Source: Gossypium raimondii
Lineage: Eukaryota > Streptophyta > Magnoliopsida > Malvales > Malvaceae
NCBI RefSeq assembly: GCF_025698545.1
Contig: NC_068576.1
Coordinates: 55,836,094 to 55,900,093, forward strand
DNA length: 64,000 nucleotides
Direction: 5' to 3'
Shown here: one piece after another, positions 33,702-47,009 of the stretch
Layout of the letters: each line of letters starts with the position of its first letter
Numbering within the stretch: the first letter of the stretch is position 1
Notes under the pieces: generated by a model
What the model was told of the DNA's origin: nothing
Database searches by the model: none
The model's input: the letters and a program-made list of their open reading frames with translations, nothing else
Position numbers and translations under genes: made by a program

Positions 33702-36700
33702 ATGGCTGCTTCAGAAGAGAATAGTGCATTGTTTCCGATTTTCATTTTAACAATAATGGCACTGCCTTTGGTGCCGTATACAATACTGAAGTTGTGCCGA
33801 GCAGCATCCAAGAAAACAAAGGTAATTCATTGCCAGTGTGCAGAATGCTCTCGCTCAGGGAAATACCGCAAATCCATATTTAAGCGGGTAAGCTCTTCTG
33901 TTGCCACTTCAATTCATTATTCAAAATTTAACTTATGGGGAGTTTGAACTTTTTGTTGGCATTATGGTACATCCTCATATTTGGAATTAATTGGTCTTAT
34001 TCTTGCAGATCTCGAACTTCTCAACTTGTAGTAACTTGACTCTGGTGCTGCTCTGGGTCATCATGATATTCTTGGTTTATTACATCAAGAGCATTAGCCA
34101 AGAGGTAAATGCAATTAGTACAGTATGAGTCATGTGTAAGATTCTTTGGCACTTATCTTGCTGTTAGAGTTCCTTTGGTTGTCTTATGCTTCTGTAATCA
34201 TTGAGTTTAAATCTCTACTACACTGTTTTCTTTATTCAGATTCAAGTTTTCGAGCCTTTCAGTATACTTGGGTTGCAGCCTGGAGCTACAGATTCTGAAA
34301 TAAAGAAAGCATATAGGAGACTTTCTGTTCAATACCATCCAGATAAAAATCCAGATCCAGGTTGAAGGTGTTTTAGTTGTGTAGTTATATGAATTCCTAT
34401 AGATTAGCAAGAAAAGGCATTTGAATGATAACATTTACTCATTAATAATTTAATTATATCAATTTTTCAGAGGCTCACAAGTATTTCGTGGAGTACATAG
34501 CCAAGGCTTATCAGGCTCTCACAGATCCTATATCCCGTGAAAATTTTGAGAAATATGGACATCCAGATGGAAGACAAGTAATTTATCTTTTAGAATAAGC
34601 AGCTATGTATTTTAATTCTAATTATTAAGATAACTAATCCTCTTTAAGAGTTAAGACAATGCCATAACTTTTTGGTGCAGGGTTTTCAAATGGGCATTGC
34701 TCTTCCCCAGTTCTTGCTGGACATTGATGGAGCATCTGGGGGCATTCTCTTGCTCTGGATCGTTGGTGTTTGTATTCTCTTGCCGTTGGTGATTGCTGTC
34801 ATATATCTCTCTAGGTCATCAAAGTATACCGGAAACTATGTCATGCATCAAACTCTATCAACTTACTATTATTTCATGAAACCTTCTTTGGCCCCAAGGT
34901 ACTTTGTCGCAATTAAAAATATTTATGATCACTAATTGCCCAACTCTAGTGAATCAATTAGTACAGATGGGGTGGTTACCAAAAAAATGCAGTTAGTGTT
35001 AACCATGTCAGCAAGATTTTTTTTGGAGAGTGGGCGCTATAGTTAGGAAATAGTGATGTCCCTTCCTCTTTCTTAATTTTTTTTAGTTACATAAGCACTT
35101 CTTCATTGAAGCTTTCATTATAATCATCTTGTACCTTGTGTTTTATGAAGTTATTGGTGTATTCAAGGATCTTAAAAAATATGTATCGGGCACCATTACT
35201 GAGGCTGCTGAATTCCTCCTTGATTTAATGTTAATTTGAAATCTGATACCTATAGTTTTTAACCTTTTCTGATGTCTAGTTGAATTCCATTTTTAATCCG
35301 CTCACTGTATGGATTTGTGGAGTTGTTTGTGTAATTCTTTACAAAATGATTTGATAAATTATGGTACCTGGTTTACAGCAAAGTCATGGAAGTCTTCATT
35401 AAGGCTGCTGAATATATGGAAATACTAGTTCGTAGGACTGATGATGAACCTCTCCAGAAACTGTTTATGTCAGTTAGGAGTGAGTTGAATCTGGATCTTA
35501 AGAACATTAAGCAAGAGCAAGCTAAATTTTGGAAACAGCATCCTGCTATAGTGAAGGTAATTATCTGCTGAGATTTATCGGTATTGAGAAAATCAAATGT
35601 AATTATTCTGATTCCTGACTAAGCTACTTATGGTTTCTTTTGTGCCATTTTCTATCTAGACTGAGCTGTTGATTCAGGCACAATTAACCCGTGAATCAGC
35701 TGCCTTATCTCCAGCTCTACTTGGTGATTTCAAGCGCATGCTAGAACTTGCACCTCGACTCCTGGAAGAATTACAGAAGGTCAGATCTAAACCTTCCTAT
35801 CATTTCTGTCTGAGTAGACTTCCAGGACTGATTATTATACAGTATCATGTCTTGTGAATATGTTCTAGACCTTCTATACTCTATGTACTTTCTGCAAAAC
35901 CCAGGTCTCAAATGAAAAGATAAAAGAAGCAGTTTATGCTTCTTCTTGCTACTATGTAGACACAACCATCTCCATGGGTGGATGCTGTGAAAATCTTTAA
36001 TATTCAGAATAAGAACGTGTAAGATTGTGTTTGGCTAATAGAAACTACTGTCTGTTTAGTTAAGTAATTTTCAAGTACACAAGAAATTAATCATATTGAA
36101 TAAAGTCATGTGTGGCTATGTGCATGATGACAGTGTTATTTGAAAAGTCAAAACTTGCACTGTCTAGGGATTTTGGATATTTACGACCTTAAGAAAATTC
36201 ACTGAAATAGAGAGTCAGATGGGCAGATCGATTCTGGAGCGAAGGATCAAATTATAGACAAATGTATAAGCAGCTCTATGAAAAACCACTGCAAACAATT
36301 AGTATTACAAGTAATCAAATTTAAGTATGAGTTCGTCTGGAAGATAAAAATAGGCATTCTTACGGGACTAAGTTGTCATGCTTTAGCCTCCTAGCTTGTA
36401 TTTTATATGCTTATGACTTTTTCTTTGTTCAGATTGATCTCAGATATATGTATCTTTCATGTGCGATTTCTCTGTTATTAATTATGTATCCTCTATTGCA
36501 GATGGCACTTATACCTCGTACTGCTCAAGGTCATGGATGGCTGAGACCAGCTGTAGGAGTTGTGGAGCTTTCTCAATGTATTATTCAGGTGCTTATCTTG
36601 GGAAATTTTGCTACTGCTTATCATTTTTAAGTCGTGCATAAGCCTGTTATTAATTTTCATCTATTAAAATTCTGAGCGCAATATAATAGCTTAAACTATT

Positions 36701-38445
36701 TTTGAAATAATTAAAGTTGGTCTAAGTATGTCCTCCCCTTTTTGCTTTGAACAAACATTTCCATTGTCATATTCAAATCTCTTAATTTTCTCAATGTAAG
36801 CTCAATTGCATTGTACCTTCTAAGGTTTTTATTTTTTAATATACTAGCTCGGAAAAATTAATTTATGAGATAAGCTGCAATTGCCTTATTTTTTAGTCCA
36901 TATTAATGCTTGGAGTTATTTATGTTGATTGATGCAACACAGGCTGTTCCACTCAGTGCAAGAAAGGCAACTGGAGGATCTAGTGAAGGCATTGCATCTT
37001 TCTTGCAGCTGCCACATTTTAGTGAGGCTGTCGTAAAAAAGATAGCTCGCAAGGTAAGTCTGAAACGTTTAGCAGGAATGCTACTACTTAACATTTCACC
37101 TTCTAGGTCTAGCTGTCAATTGTCAAAGGAGCTAGATCTCAACAAGCTTTCGTGCATTCTTTTTCTCTATGGTTGAGATATTGTAAATTGATGTTGGACT
37201 TGGACTTGGGCAATATACCCAAAATTTTGATATCAGTTGTGCTCTAGTCTAGGTTTTTGCCATATGCCATTTTTTTTGCTAAGCTTTGCCATATATTTCT
37301 AGTTTTGCATTAGTTGGATTACTTAGAGAGAGGTTTGATCTTGTTTTGTATTAGTTGTGGATTACTTAGAGTAACCGATCTTCGTGGCTCTTAGAAAGTA
37401 GCAAAATGATAAATACATAGGAAGATACTACTCATTTTGGGAGCTTCAACTGAATCTTTCCATAATTAGACGTAAATGGGGTATCCGTACGAACAAAATA
37501 GAGAGAACTGCTTGAAGGTTTTCTTTCTCTTAGGCCCCTTCCCCAGTTTATTTACATATTTATTTTTTGTTATTTCCTTTGATCTCATGGTTAGGAGTTA
37601 TTTATTCTCTGTTACAGAAGGTAAGAACGTTTCAAGACCTTCGAGACATGACTATGGAGGATCGTGCTCAACTTCTAACTCAAGTAGCTGGATTTTCTCC
37701 CGCTGAAGTACAAGATGTTGAGATGGTATTGGAAATGATGCCTTCCTTAACTGTTGAAGTCACATGTGAGACCGAGGGTGAAGAGGGTATACAAGAGGGT
37801 GATGTTGTGACAGTTCAAGCTTGGATAACCCTTGAGCGCGGCAATGGCTTGATCGGTGCTCTTCCCCATGCCCCCTATTTCCCATTCCACAAGGAAGAAA
37901 ATTTCTGGTTCTTGCTTGCAGATTCTGTCTCAAACAATGTTTGGTTTTCCCAAAAGGTGAGCTTCATGGACGAAGCTACAGCAATAACTGCCGCTTCCAA
38001 AACAATTCAGGAGACAATGGAGGTTTCTGGAGTAAGTGCCAAGGAGACAAGCGAAGCTGTCAAAAGAACCATAGAGAAGGTTCGAGATGGTTCCAGATTG
38101 GTGATGGGCAAATTCCCTGCCCCAACTGAAGGAAACTACAACTTGACTTGTTTCTGCTTATGCGACTCCTGGATAGGTTGCGATAAAAAGACAAACTTGA
38201 AGGTTAAAATCCTGAAAAGAACAAGAGCCGGCACTCGGGGTGGTCTCGTATCGGAAGAAGGACCTATTGTGGAGGATGGAATCGAAGAAGAAGAGGAGAA
38301 CGAAGAGGACTATGACGATTATGAGAGTGAATACAGCGAAGAGGAGGAAGAGGAGAAGGATACGAAAAAGAAGGGCCCTGCTGCTAATGGTGCAGTGCAT
38401 AATAAAGGCTCAAGCTCTGAAGGTTCAGGCTCAGATGAGGAATGA
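33702..38445 (+). CDS. ERDJ2A: SEC63 / ERdj2 translocon J-protein
   Basis: Sec63 sits in the ER membrane beside the Sec61 channel and recruits BiP through its lumenal J domain to pull proteins into the ER. Ten exons form one frame of 683 residues: 33702-33887, 34009-34104, 34240-34360, 34471-34577, 34681-34898, 35379-35556, 35660-35779, 36502-36588, 36943-37053 and 37618-38445. Membrane segments lie at about 10-28, 72-88 and 191-213. The J domain, at about 97-165, has HPD at 127-129. After it come the Sec63/Brl region and a very acidic tail (about 620-683; runs of Glu, then [12 protein letters not shown]) that in the family contacts Sec62. The length matches Arabidopsis ERdj2A/B; which paralogue it matches is a guess. 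The start is the first ATG, in a good context, just before the first membrane segment. The exon 7-8 intron (722 bases) is the longest of the coding introns. Confidence 0.96.
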
Positions 38446-39075
38446 AACAAATAAATTCCAATTTTCATTTAGAAGAATAAAACCCTACTTTTTTTTCTCT
38501 CTTTAAGAATATCCTTTTAACTTTTTTTTTTTAAATAGTGATTAAATCAAGGAGGATACTACAGGGATTAGACACTAGTGTATTATTTTTAAAAAAAATT
38601 AGTTGGATGTGTCGGATTCGTGTTATTTTGAGTTGAGTAGTTTAAAATTTAAGTTTTTCAGATTCGGTGATTATTGATTTCAAACATTTTGGGGATTGCA
38701 ATAGCTTCAAGCTTAGATAATCCAGATTGCTTATCATATCATTTTGAATTTGGAAATGTTTAGATTGGAATTAGACTGAATTAGTTGATTACATCCGTTG
38801 GATCAAAAACCGATAAAATTGGTTGAACTTAAACTCATTAAACCGAAATTTGATCAATTAAACTGAAAATGAGGGATGTCATCGGTTCAACCACTTTTAA
38901 ACAATGATTCGAGGCAATGCAACAAATGCAAATGGCAGATACGAATTAACCCTAAAGCATGAAAGCTGAATTATTTTCATTCATAGCCATCTTAAAACAA
39001 AAACAGGTTCCATACCTTTCATAACACACAACAACAAAAATCAAACCAAGAGCCCAGAAAAGAAAAACCATGTCT
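38446..39075. other. Convergent spacer between SEC63 and SARD4
   Basis: The 3' flanks of two converging genes. The middle (38620-38900) has AACCGA/TCGGTT phrases of the kind seen in decayed hAT-like elements, but ends could not be defined. No gene was seen. Confidence 0.5.
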
Positions 39076-40065
39076 TCAACCTTTATTCTTCTTCATACAA
39101 GTCTCATACACCAATTGAGCAGCCAACAAATCCACAACACCCGAACCAACAGATTTAAACACTGTAATCTCTTCACAATCCTTCCTCCCAACTTTCTTCC
39201 CTTCAATCAACTCCACTAAATTACCCCCAACATCTCCTTTCCCGATCACTCCTCTTTCAAAAGCACCTACCAATTCCCCAGCTTCCACAAGCGCCGCTCC
39301 ACTATCAACATAAACTCTCCCTCTTTTAACCGCTTCATCATCACATTCTTTCATGGTTTCCCTGAACGAGCCCACTAAATCCAAATGAGCTCCATGTTTC
39401 AACCTCTCACCTTTAACAAGCGGCGTTTCAGCATTCGTAGCACAACTAATAATATCACCTAATGGAACGATTTCATCTAACGATTCATTGGTTTCGAAAC
39501 TAACCCCTTTGAATTCGTTGCTTTTTTGTAGAGTTCCGGCTAAATCGATGGCTTTTTTGATCGTTCTGTTCCAAATTATCACTTTTTGTAAACTGGGGTT
39601 TGATGATAAATGGGCTTTGATCAAATGAGGTGCTAAAGCACCTGCACCGATCATGATGAGGATTTTGCTGTTTTTTTTGGCTAATATTTTGGAAGCTAAG
39701 CCTGAAACGGAAGCTGTTCTGTAAAGGGTTAAAAGGGTTCCGTCCATTGAAGCTAAAGGTTGGCCGGTGGTGGAGGAGAAGAGGACGTAATTAGCGTGGA
39801 TGCCGGGTAAGTTGATGGTGGAGTTTTGAGGGAAATGGGTGACGAGCTTAACACCTATGTAAGGAAGAGATGGGGCTGAAGACCAGGAAGGCATGAGGAG
39901 GAGAGAGGAGGAAGGTGAAAGAGAGTAGTGTTGGCGGATTGGGGTGTTGATGGCGGAGGAGACGGTGGGGAGAGAAGAATGGAAGTGTTGGATTAAGGTG
40001 CTGTGGGAAAGGATTGAGTGAAGAGAATCGGAGGAAATAAAGATTGGGTTAGGATTCGATGCCAT
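39076..40065 (-). CDS. SARD4: SARD4: pipecolate-forming reductase (ornithine cyclodeaminase / mu-crystallin family)
   Basis: SAR DEFICIENT 4 reduces dehydropipecolate, made from lysine by ALD1, to L-pipecolic acid. That product is the precursor of N-hydroxypipecolate, the mobile signal for systemic acquired resistance. The gene has one exon coding for 329 residues, close to the family length. The N-terminal half has the substrate-side motif YIGVKLVTHFPQ (about 69-80) and LASMDGTLLTLYRT. A Rossmann NAD(P)-binding fold follows, with GAGALA at 140-145 and a conserved IIWNRT strand. The C-terminal half has the GAHLDLVGSF and ITVFKSVGSG blocks. No obvious membrane segment; the Ser-rich N-terminus could be a weak plastid signal. 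It is on the same strand as PrimPol, about 660 bases downstream of it, and converges with SEC63. The position fits At5g52810 (from memory). Confidence 0.94.
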   Translation of the reverse strand: MASNPNPIFISSDSLHSILSHSTLIQHFHSSLPTVSSAINTPIRQHYSLSPSSSLLLMPSWSSAPSLPYIGVKLVTHFPQNSTINLPGIHANYVLFSSTTGQPLASMDGTLLTLYRTASVSGLASKILAKKNSKILIMIGAGALAPHLIKAHLSSNPSLQKVIIWNRTIKKAIDLAGTLQKSNEFKGVSFETNESLDEIVPLGDIISCATNAETPLVKGERLKHGAHLDLVGSFRETMKECDDEAVKRGRVYVDSGAALVEAGELVGAFERGVIGKGDVGGNLVELIEGKKVGRKDCEEITVFKSVGSGVVDLLAAQLVYETCMKKNKG

Positions 40066-40728
40066 TAGTGAAAGCTTTGGTGAAGGATGAAAATTGGGGG
40101 AGGAGGGGAAGACCAGATAGTGGTTGAAACTTGGGGAAATCCCACCAATTTGTCGATTTAAAAGGGAAAATGATGTTGAGACGTGTCAGGTGTATAAGAT
40201 TGGTGGTACCCAGTTGTGGATACGACAACTATCAGCCGCCTTCATCGAACTGCTAGCAGAGCCAAAATGCAATTCGGTTCAGAATCGCGGGTTGGCCGGT
40301 TTGGTTCTACTTCACCAAATTTAGATGGTGTCAGCGTGCGAATTGAGTTTGTTTTTTAGCTTTTTTCTCGAGTTTTTGGGCTGTTTGATTAAATTATATT
40401 CAAATTAAGATTAACTAAATACTGAAAATAAAAATCTACCCTACAATTATCTTTTTTTACTTTCAAAATATATAATTTCACTTAAATAATGGGCATCAAC
40501 TTATCTAGTTCACAAATATCTCACTTCCAACATAATTTTACAAATATCAAAGGAAAAAAAGAAAGAACTTTTCTTAGTCTCACGACTCTACCTCTTATGG
40601 ATGGTGTTATAACTATCTAAATATGTATGTACAATTACAATTTACAATCAATTTGGTAAAATTCGAGCTATGTATTCGAATGTGTTAGACATGAATATTT
40701 TATCAACTATGTACTTTTAATCCTTAAA
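40066..40728. other. SARD4 promoter and PrimPol 3' flank
   Basis: A spacer of 663 bases between two minus-strand genes. A 66-codon plus-strand open frame at 40124-40324 overlaps the SARD4 promoter and resembles no known protein. No transposon was recognised. Confidence 0.5.
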
Positions 40729-43700
40729 TTAACCCGAGTGCGTAAGTTCAAACTGTGTTGCAGTCCTTTCCGCTGCCATCCACCACTCATCATCTTCGTC
40801 ATTCATATTCTCCTGATGGTAAAGTGATTTTAGGAAAAATTAGTAAATAACATTGCTTCATTATAATAAGGTAAGATCAGCAACATAATCATCATAAAGA
40901 ACAGTTGAAAGTTTAGTTTGTATCAAGTAAACTAACCGTGTCATCAAGCATTAATCTTTCCGGCTTACTTTCGATATGGTCTGCAACTTTTATAGCTTCA
41001 AGCCACCATGAATCTTTAGTACAGTAGTCTAAATCACCTTCGTTACTGTAAAGCAAAACTCTACCTTCGTCATTGTTGACATATCGGTATTCAAGATTGT
41101 TACTTGTAAACGAACCGTCATCACTTGAATCAAAGAAAAATGAAGAATCAGGAACGCAATCTGTCGGGATTGGACGTAGGGGAGATCGGTAACCTGCGAT
41201 CATCGGCAACATTGCAAATTGGCAGTCATGCATAGAGGGGAAACTAATGGCAATGAGTAGTTTCTCGCACCTTTGCAATCGGGATCGTAACACTTCTGGT
41301 AATAAGCTGCCCTTCTCATATCAACAACATACATAACTGAAGCAGTACAACAAAGATGAACTTTGTCACATACACAAATATATCAACTGCAGCATACTTT
41401 GGTAATTAACTTTTTAATACTCTACGGGTTTGACGGTACCGAGAACATAAAAGATAAATATGATAACGTATGGCATTGATGAACCTAATAATTATAACTA
41501 ATATTGACAATTTGGTTCTCATCTTGCAGATTAAAATAAATGAAGTATACCATGATTGCTCTTATGCTCTCTACCAATTCGTTCACAGTATCGATTTCTC
41601 AACATGCTGTAGATGACTAATCCGTATTCAGAGAACCAATACCAGCAGCGTATTTTCCCTATAATCACAGCAAATTTAACCGGGGTAATCAGTATTTGAT
41701 TTGTGAAGGAAAAAAGATAACATTTTTTTTTTGTTAAGCGTTGTGAAATCACGGATTAGACTATCCCCCCAGATTACTGAAGCATGCTTGATTCATTTGC
41801 TCTTTAAGTTAAAAGTACATAATACAACCTGGTACATTGCCGGTGGAGGCAATCGATACTATAAATTCATCCAAATAAGGGAAGGGTGACTTTCCCGTTT
41901 GGTATGTTGTAGAAACATCACTAATGCCAGTGTTTTCTGGAGCTCTGCAATATCTTCCAAAATTACTAGTTACCTGCATAACAGAAGAATTCGGATGGTG
42001 AACAGACAATGTCTCAATACAATAGTAAAATAAAGAGGACATAAAAGCTTCTGTATAGTCAAGATGTAAGGGTAAATGCTGATTGCTTTGAAGTTTGGCT
42101 TTTCTTTTGAAACCAAAAATATTGGAAGTTGCAAGTAAATTAATGTAAAACGTATACTAAGACAGAAAAATAAACGACAATGTAGTACAATGATGAAACC
42201 CAAGGCAAAGGTCAAACTACCTCTGTCTCAAACTGCAGAGTCTTCACACAATCTAGTTCCATTTTGCAGACCAAAAGCTTCGCACAGTCATCATCCATTT
42301 TGCAAATCAAGGATGTCATGAACATGTCCTCCTCACCCTGTTGTTCAACGAAATATGTTTATTCAAAATTAATGTTAGAATGCAGCTCTATCTCTTAAAC
42401 TATAGCAGTTAGCTTCTGATAAGGAAATGAATATTTTGGTTTGCGATTCTTCATGGCGTGTCATCCTACAGCACCGGTGTTCATTCAACATTTCCATGGC
42501 TGTAAAATTCTGAACAATGCATATTTTTGCACCGAACATTAGTTGTTGTTTCTTTTTTGTTGTTCTTTAAGGATAAGCAAGGATAAAAATGGGAATGAGA
42601 TCTCCTTAGTAAACAAAAGCAAGCCCTGGTAAGCCAATGGGACATGCCATCATTAGGAAAATAAGATACTGATTAAGATATTGAGAAAACAATTATGATT
42701 TATGCCCATTCTACTGGCATGCAAGGATAAATCATGCACTAAAGACATATATAAATGGTCACAGAGAAATTTTTTAGAAAATTTTAATAAATTTGCTAGT
42801 ACTGTATATGAAGCATCTTTTCCAACATGCATGAATACACACACAAAAGGCAGCAGAATTCCTTGTCAAGAATTAAAGTCACTGCAATATAAGTTTTAAG
42901 ATTCAAGCGAGTAAATTAGCATACCATGTCCTTACATTTGAAACGCCCAGTAGGTAAGAGGAAGGAATTCTTTCCTGCCTTAGATGATAGAGCCAGGCGA
43001 AAGCAACGATTTCTAGAATAGACAGCAGTGTCCACAAAAAGTTGGTCAGGTGAATCAGAGGTTGAATCTTTTTTTACATATAACTTTTCAAATCTTTCAT
43101 CCGTTTCCTTTGCACTTGCTATGCGTGAGCATATCTGATAAATGTCAACAACTAGTGATAATGGTTAGCATTTTGATGCATAAGAGTAAAAAGGAAAGAA
43201 AATTAACTATAGCAGGTTTCCCCTGATGGTGGCAACAAAACAATGCTATATATAACACTAATTAACACAGTTAATTTTTAAGTAAGGCATACCTCTGCAA
43301 CAAATGCACCCACATGTGAGTTGTCCTTAAAAGCAGTCTTTGGCATCCGCATGATCAAATGGCGAGAAAACTTCTCTGCATTTGAGTATTTATACCAATG
43401 CGATATAATTTTAAGAAACAAACCCCGGTATAAAAACAAATCATTTGTCTTGAAAAATAAATGATTTGATGCACATTTCTATGATGTTCGCTGTTCTTAT
43501 CAGAAGTACAAAGATATCACAAATTCTAAGGGGCACAAATCATAGACACCCCAGAACGGTACCTTCAGTAGAGGAATCAAGCTCCACCACCCAATCCTGA
43601 TTTCCATTGATAGAGTATTTTTCAAGTAAGGCCTCTAGAATGACAGAAATCAAGAGATCAACCATTTCATCTCCATCCCTTCCCAAATTGTCTCTCTTAT

Positions 43701-45322
43701 TGAACTCCAAATCAAAGTACAAGTGGCACGGGAAACTCTAGAAACAATGCAGCCACAATCAATAAAATAATGTCAATGACAAAAAAGAAGAGTCAAACAT
43801 CTCCTCATGGTAGTTTCAGGTTTTACTACTCAAGCACAGACAAACTGTATGAATGGAAATTGGCTAGGATGGAAAACTGAAATCATATAATATTACACAT
43901 GTTCATTCAATTACGGACAGATGTGTAGAGATTTCTACCTCCTGAATCACTTCATAGTGATGGCGAAGTTTTGATTCCATTATTTTGTACCTGGAATGAC
44001 AGGATAACAAAGCAACAAAAGCAGAGTTTAAAAGGATAATTCTCATGAAGTAATCAAATCTGAACAGGCAAGAAAAAATACTAAAGACCTCTTCCAGAAC
44101 TCCTCATATGTAGAAGCAAGATATCTTCTTTGTCCACTATAGTGATCTTGATAACTAAAAACATGTGCATTTGCATGTACTTTAGCAAACTTTACTGCTT
44201 CATCCTGTCTTGGAAATGTAGCCCATACTTGTGTTCTAAGGAATGAGTAACAAGAGCCAAGTCAATAAAAAAAGAATAATAAGGAAAGAGACAATGAATG
44301 CTTTCTAGTCAAAATAGTTGATGTAACATGAATCCTAGAAGTGCTGAAATGGAGTCAAACAACTACCTTAAATTCAATTTTTCTTGTTCACTGAGATCAA
44401 TGTGAATTTCACGTAACAAGCGCAGCAAACTCAATGGTCTTTTTGGAGGAACGCCATGTGGAGACCCATAAAATATAACTGGCGAGAACTGTTTCCCACG
44501 GCTAAATTTTCCTGGCTGAACTGCTGTTGAAACACACTAAAGGAAACATAAAGTTAAGTCAATTTCTACATTAATATAGCAAAGAAAAACGGATTTGTCA
44601 ACAAACAAGTCTAAGTTAAAGAGACTACCTTTCAGGACTCTGTTTGTCCCAAATACACAAATCTTGCATAACTAGTAAACTGTAAGTTCAAACAAAACAA
44701 AGCCAATTCAACTTAAAATACCTTCTCGACAGAGAGTTGTTCACTGGTTGCAGTTGCCTTTCTTTGTTCCGACAGGGAAGGCGAACAAGGTGACGCGGAG
44801 ACCTTTCTGGTTGAATTTCCTTGGTTCATCTTGCTTCTGCACCCTTTCCTTTCCCTTACAGCAGATTCTAGTTAAAAATAAATCAAGACACTTTATTATT
44901 CCCTCTTTTGCTTTTCTTTAATTTGCACAAACACATTAAAATCACGTAAATTTGCAGTGGACTAAAATCGGTACCAACTCATACACTAATTCGATAACCA
45001 ATGATGATGAAGATTGCAATATATTGCCCTAACTTGAAACTTTTTTACTAATAAAATTTGAAATTCAATGAAAATACAACGAATCTCTCATAAACGATTT
45101 GATAAACTATCACGCTTCATGAAAATCATCGTCGACTATCGGATTTCAAATTTTGCAGTGTAATTCACTTAACAAATATACAAAAAAATTGGGGGAAAAC
45201 ACACACACACAATATTAAGGAAAAAGGGAGAGGAACTTACGAGGAGGAGAGATGCCACACTTGAAACATTCGAACAATCGATCAACGTCGTCCATTGTGC
45301 TCGCATTTCTCTTCTTTCCCAT
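40729..45322 (-). CDS. PRIMPOL: PrimPol: DNA-directed primase/polymerase (archaeo-eukaryotic primase superfamily)
   Basis: PrimPol restarts stalled replication forks by making new primers past DNA damage, in nucleus and organelles. Fourteen exons join in one frame of 613 residues: 45322-45241, 44867-44722, 44536-44367, 44235-44089, 43990-43939, 43737-43563, 43375-43293, 43134-42925, 42337-42221, 41973-41829, 41658-41551, 41336-41271, 41193-40937 and 40812-40729. Key sites are present: FSYQDHYSGQRRYL, the metal motif CHLYFDLEF (D208, E210), the SRH motif in KFSRHLI, the third metal Asp in LFVDTAVYSRNRCFRL (D320), and the zinc finger C467, H474, C494, C499 in RNRYCERIGREHKSNH...KCYDPDC. The acidic end NDEDDEWWMAAE may be an RPA-binding motif. 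The N-terminus (KKRN and CFKCGISPP) is short. The position fits At5g52800, annotated as a DNA primase (from memory). All introns are GT-AG and nothing appears broken. Confidence 0.96.
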
Positions 45323-45769
45323 TTCTCTTTCTGTTTGTTCTCCTTTACTTTTTTCCCTCCACTGCTACTAACTCAGCGGGAATTTAATTTTTCAATCTCA
45401 CTGCTAACTTTAGTGGAAATCCCTAACGCTAGTTTGTTTTATGAATTTTTTATTGTTTTCCTTCATAAATTTATACCAAATGTTAAGTACATTTAAATTA
45501 AAGATGAATGTATCACTTAAAGTTTACAATATATTTTTTCTAAAATTCACTTTTATTCTTTCTTTAAAAGCTAAATTTTGTCTTCACCAAATTTCATTAG
45601 CGATGTTTAAAAAGAGACATTATTATTTTTAACAGAAAATTTGACTAAAATTTTAAAATTTTAAACATAATAACCCGACAAATCTACATCATGCTAATCT
45701 GTTTGAAGTTTTATGAATTTTTTGTTATTTTTATTGTAAAAATATAGAAATATGTGTTTGTTAAAATTT

Positions 45770-46055
45770 TTAAAAATAATATGATGTTTTTATGGGTTTG
45801 GCTCGAGTTCAAGCCTAGAATTCTTTTGGAATCTCATAGACACTTTTTAATCATGATTTTTTAACTTGTGAACCAAAATTATTCAAAATACCATGATTGA
45901 AATTATTTTTTGTTTGCCGTGCCACCAAATATAATTTGACACAAATAATTATTGTTCTTTTTAAATCATGGTGAATACCTTGTTTTTTTCTTGAAATAGG
46001 ATAATTAAAATTTGACAAATTCAAATAAATGAATTAATTTGTTAATTTATTAATT
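45770..46055. repeat. Direct repeat, copy 1 (partner at 47010-47300)
   Basis: It shares long stretches with 47010-47300 in the same orientation: TTTTGGAATCTCATAGACAC, TTTAACTTGTGAACCAAAAT, ATAATTATTGTTCT and CTTGAAATAGGATAATTAAA. The copies are about 1.25 kb apart and diverged by substitutions and small indels. No coding capacity. Confidence 0.8.
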
Positions 46056-46584
46056 TCCCATAATTACCTCATTGAGCCGAGCCACTAAAGTTTCAAGTAA
46101 ATGAGTCTTGTCAATAGTTCCTCAAATTGGGTCAGTTCAAGTGAATCAAATGAGTCTTATTTAATATGTAGACCTCCATGAGACATTCTTTGTGCCTTGG
46201 TCATAGGCTTCAAAGTGTGACCTGTGACACATACACATGTAGAGGTAAAACTAGGAATTGTGTGATGGAGGGCCAAGACAAAACTAAAAAATTTGGGTGG
46301 TAGGGTACAAAGCTAAAAAATTTGCATTAAAATGTACTTTTGAAGGTTGAAATTTACAATAGTTATATTTAAAACAAGCTAAAAATGATTATAAAAAATT
46401 ACAATTATAATTTTTTATTAAAAATAGTAATACCAACCCGATAAAAGAGTAGGGAAGATTTTTTTAAATATTATAATCATTAGATTTTAATGGGTCGGTA
46501 TTGTTATTTTTTAATAAATTTTTATAATTTTAAAATTTTCATAACTTTTGTTTATAGTTTTATAATTTTAAATAATTTTAAACT

Positions 46585-46632
46585 TTAAAAGGGCTTAATT
46601 GATTTTTTTAATTTGTTATTAAGCCCTTTTAA
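46585..46632. repeat. Perfect 15-bp inverted repeat (hairpin)
   Basis: TTAAAAGGGCTTAAT at 46585-46599 is matched exactly in reverse complement at 46618-46632, with an AT-rich 18-base loop. It lies between the two direct repeat copies. It is too short for a typical plant miRNA precursor; more likely a relic of a small transposon or chance in AT-rich DNA. Confidence 0.6.
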
Positions 46633-47009
46633 CACATTAGTTTTATTAGTTTTAAAATTTTCTAATTTACCTCCAATAAAAGAGTAAGGTCAATTTGAAT
46701 AAATGTGTAAATGTTGAGGGCTAAATTTTTTGTTATACCTTATATATAAACACAACTTAACGGAGAGACTGTTTTGCCGACCCATCTAACATGCAGGAGC
46801 TAATTTCCCTATTTTTTAAAATAAAATAACTAAAACACAATCAATGATATAATATAAGAAGTTTTGTGTTACTTTTAGCCATAAAACTAAAAATTTTTAT
46901 TTCAGTTTGGGTAATTTTATCCATGGGTTGGGTGGTTTGCTCAAATTGATCGATCCAACCCGATTTCGATTTAATATTTATATTAGATTTAATTATAAAA
47001 ATATATGTT

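Noticed and set aside
40124-40324. 66-codon plus-strand gene divergent from SARD4
   Set aside because: Sits in the SARD4 promoter, has no recognisable domain and an unremarkable start context.
46585-46632. Possible miRNA precursor
   Set aside because: The stem is only 15 bp with an 18-base AT loop, too short for a plant miRNA hairpin.
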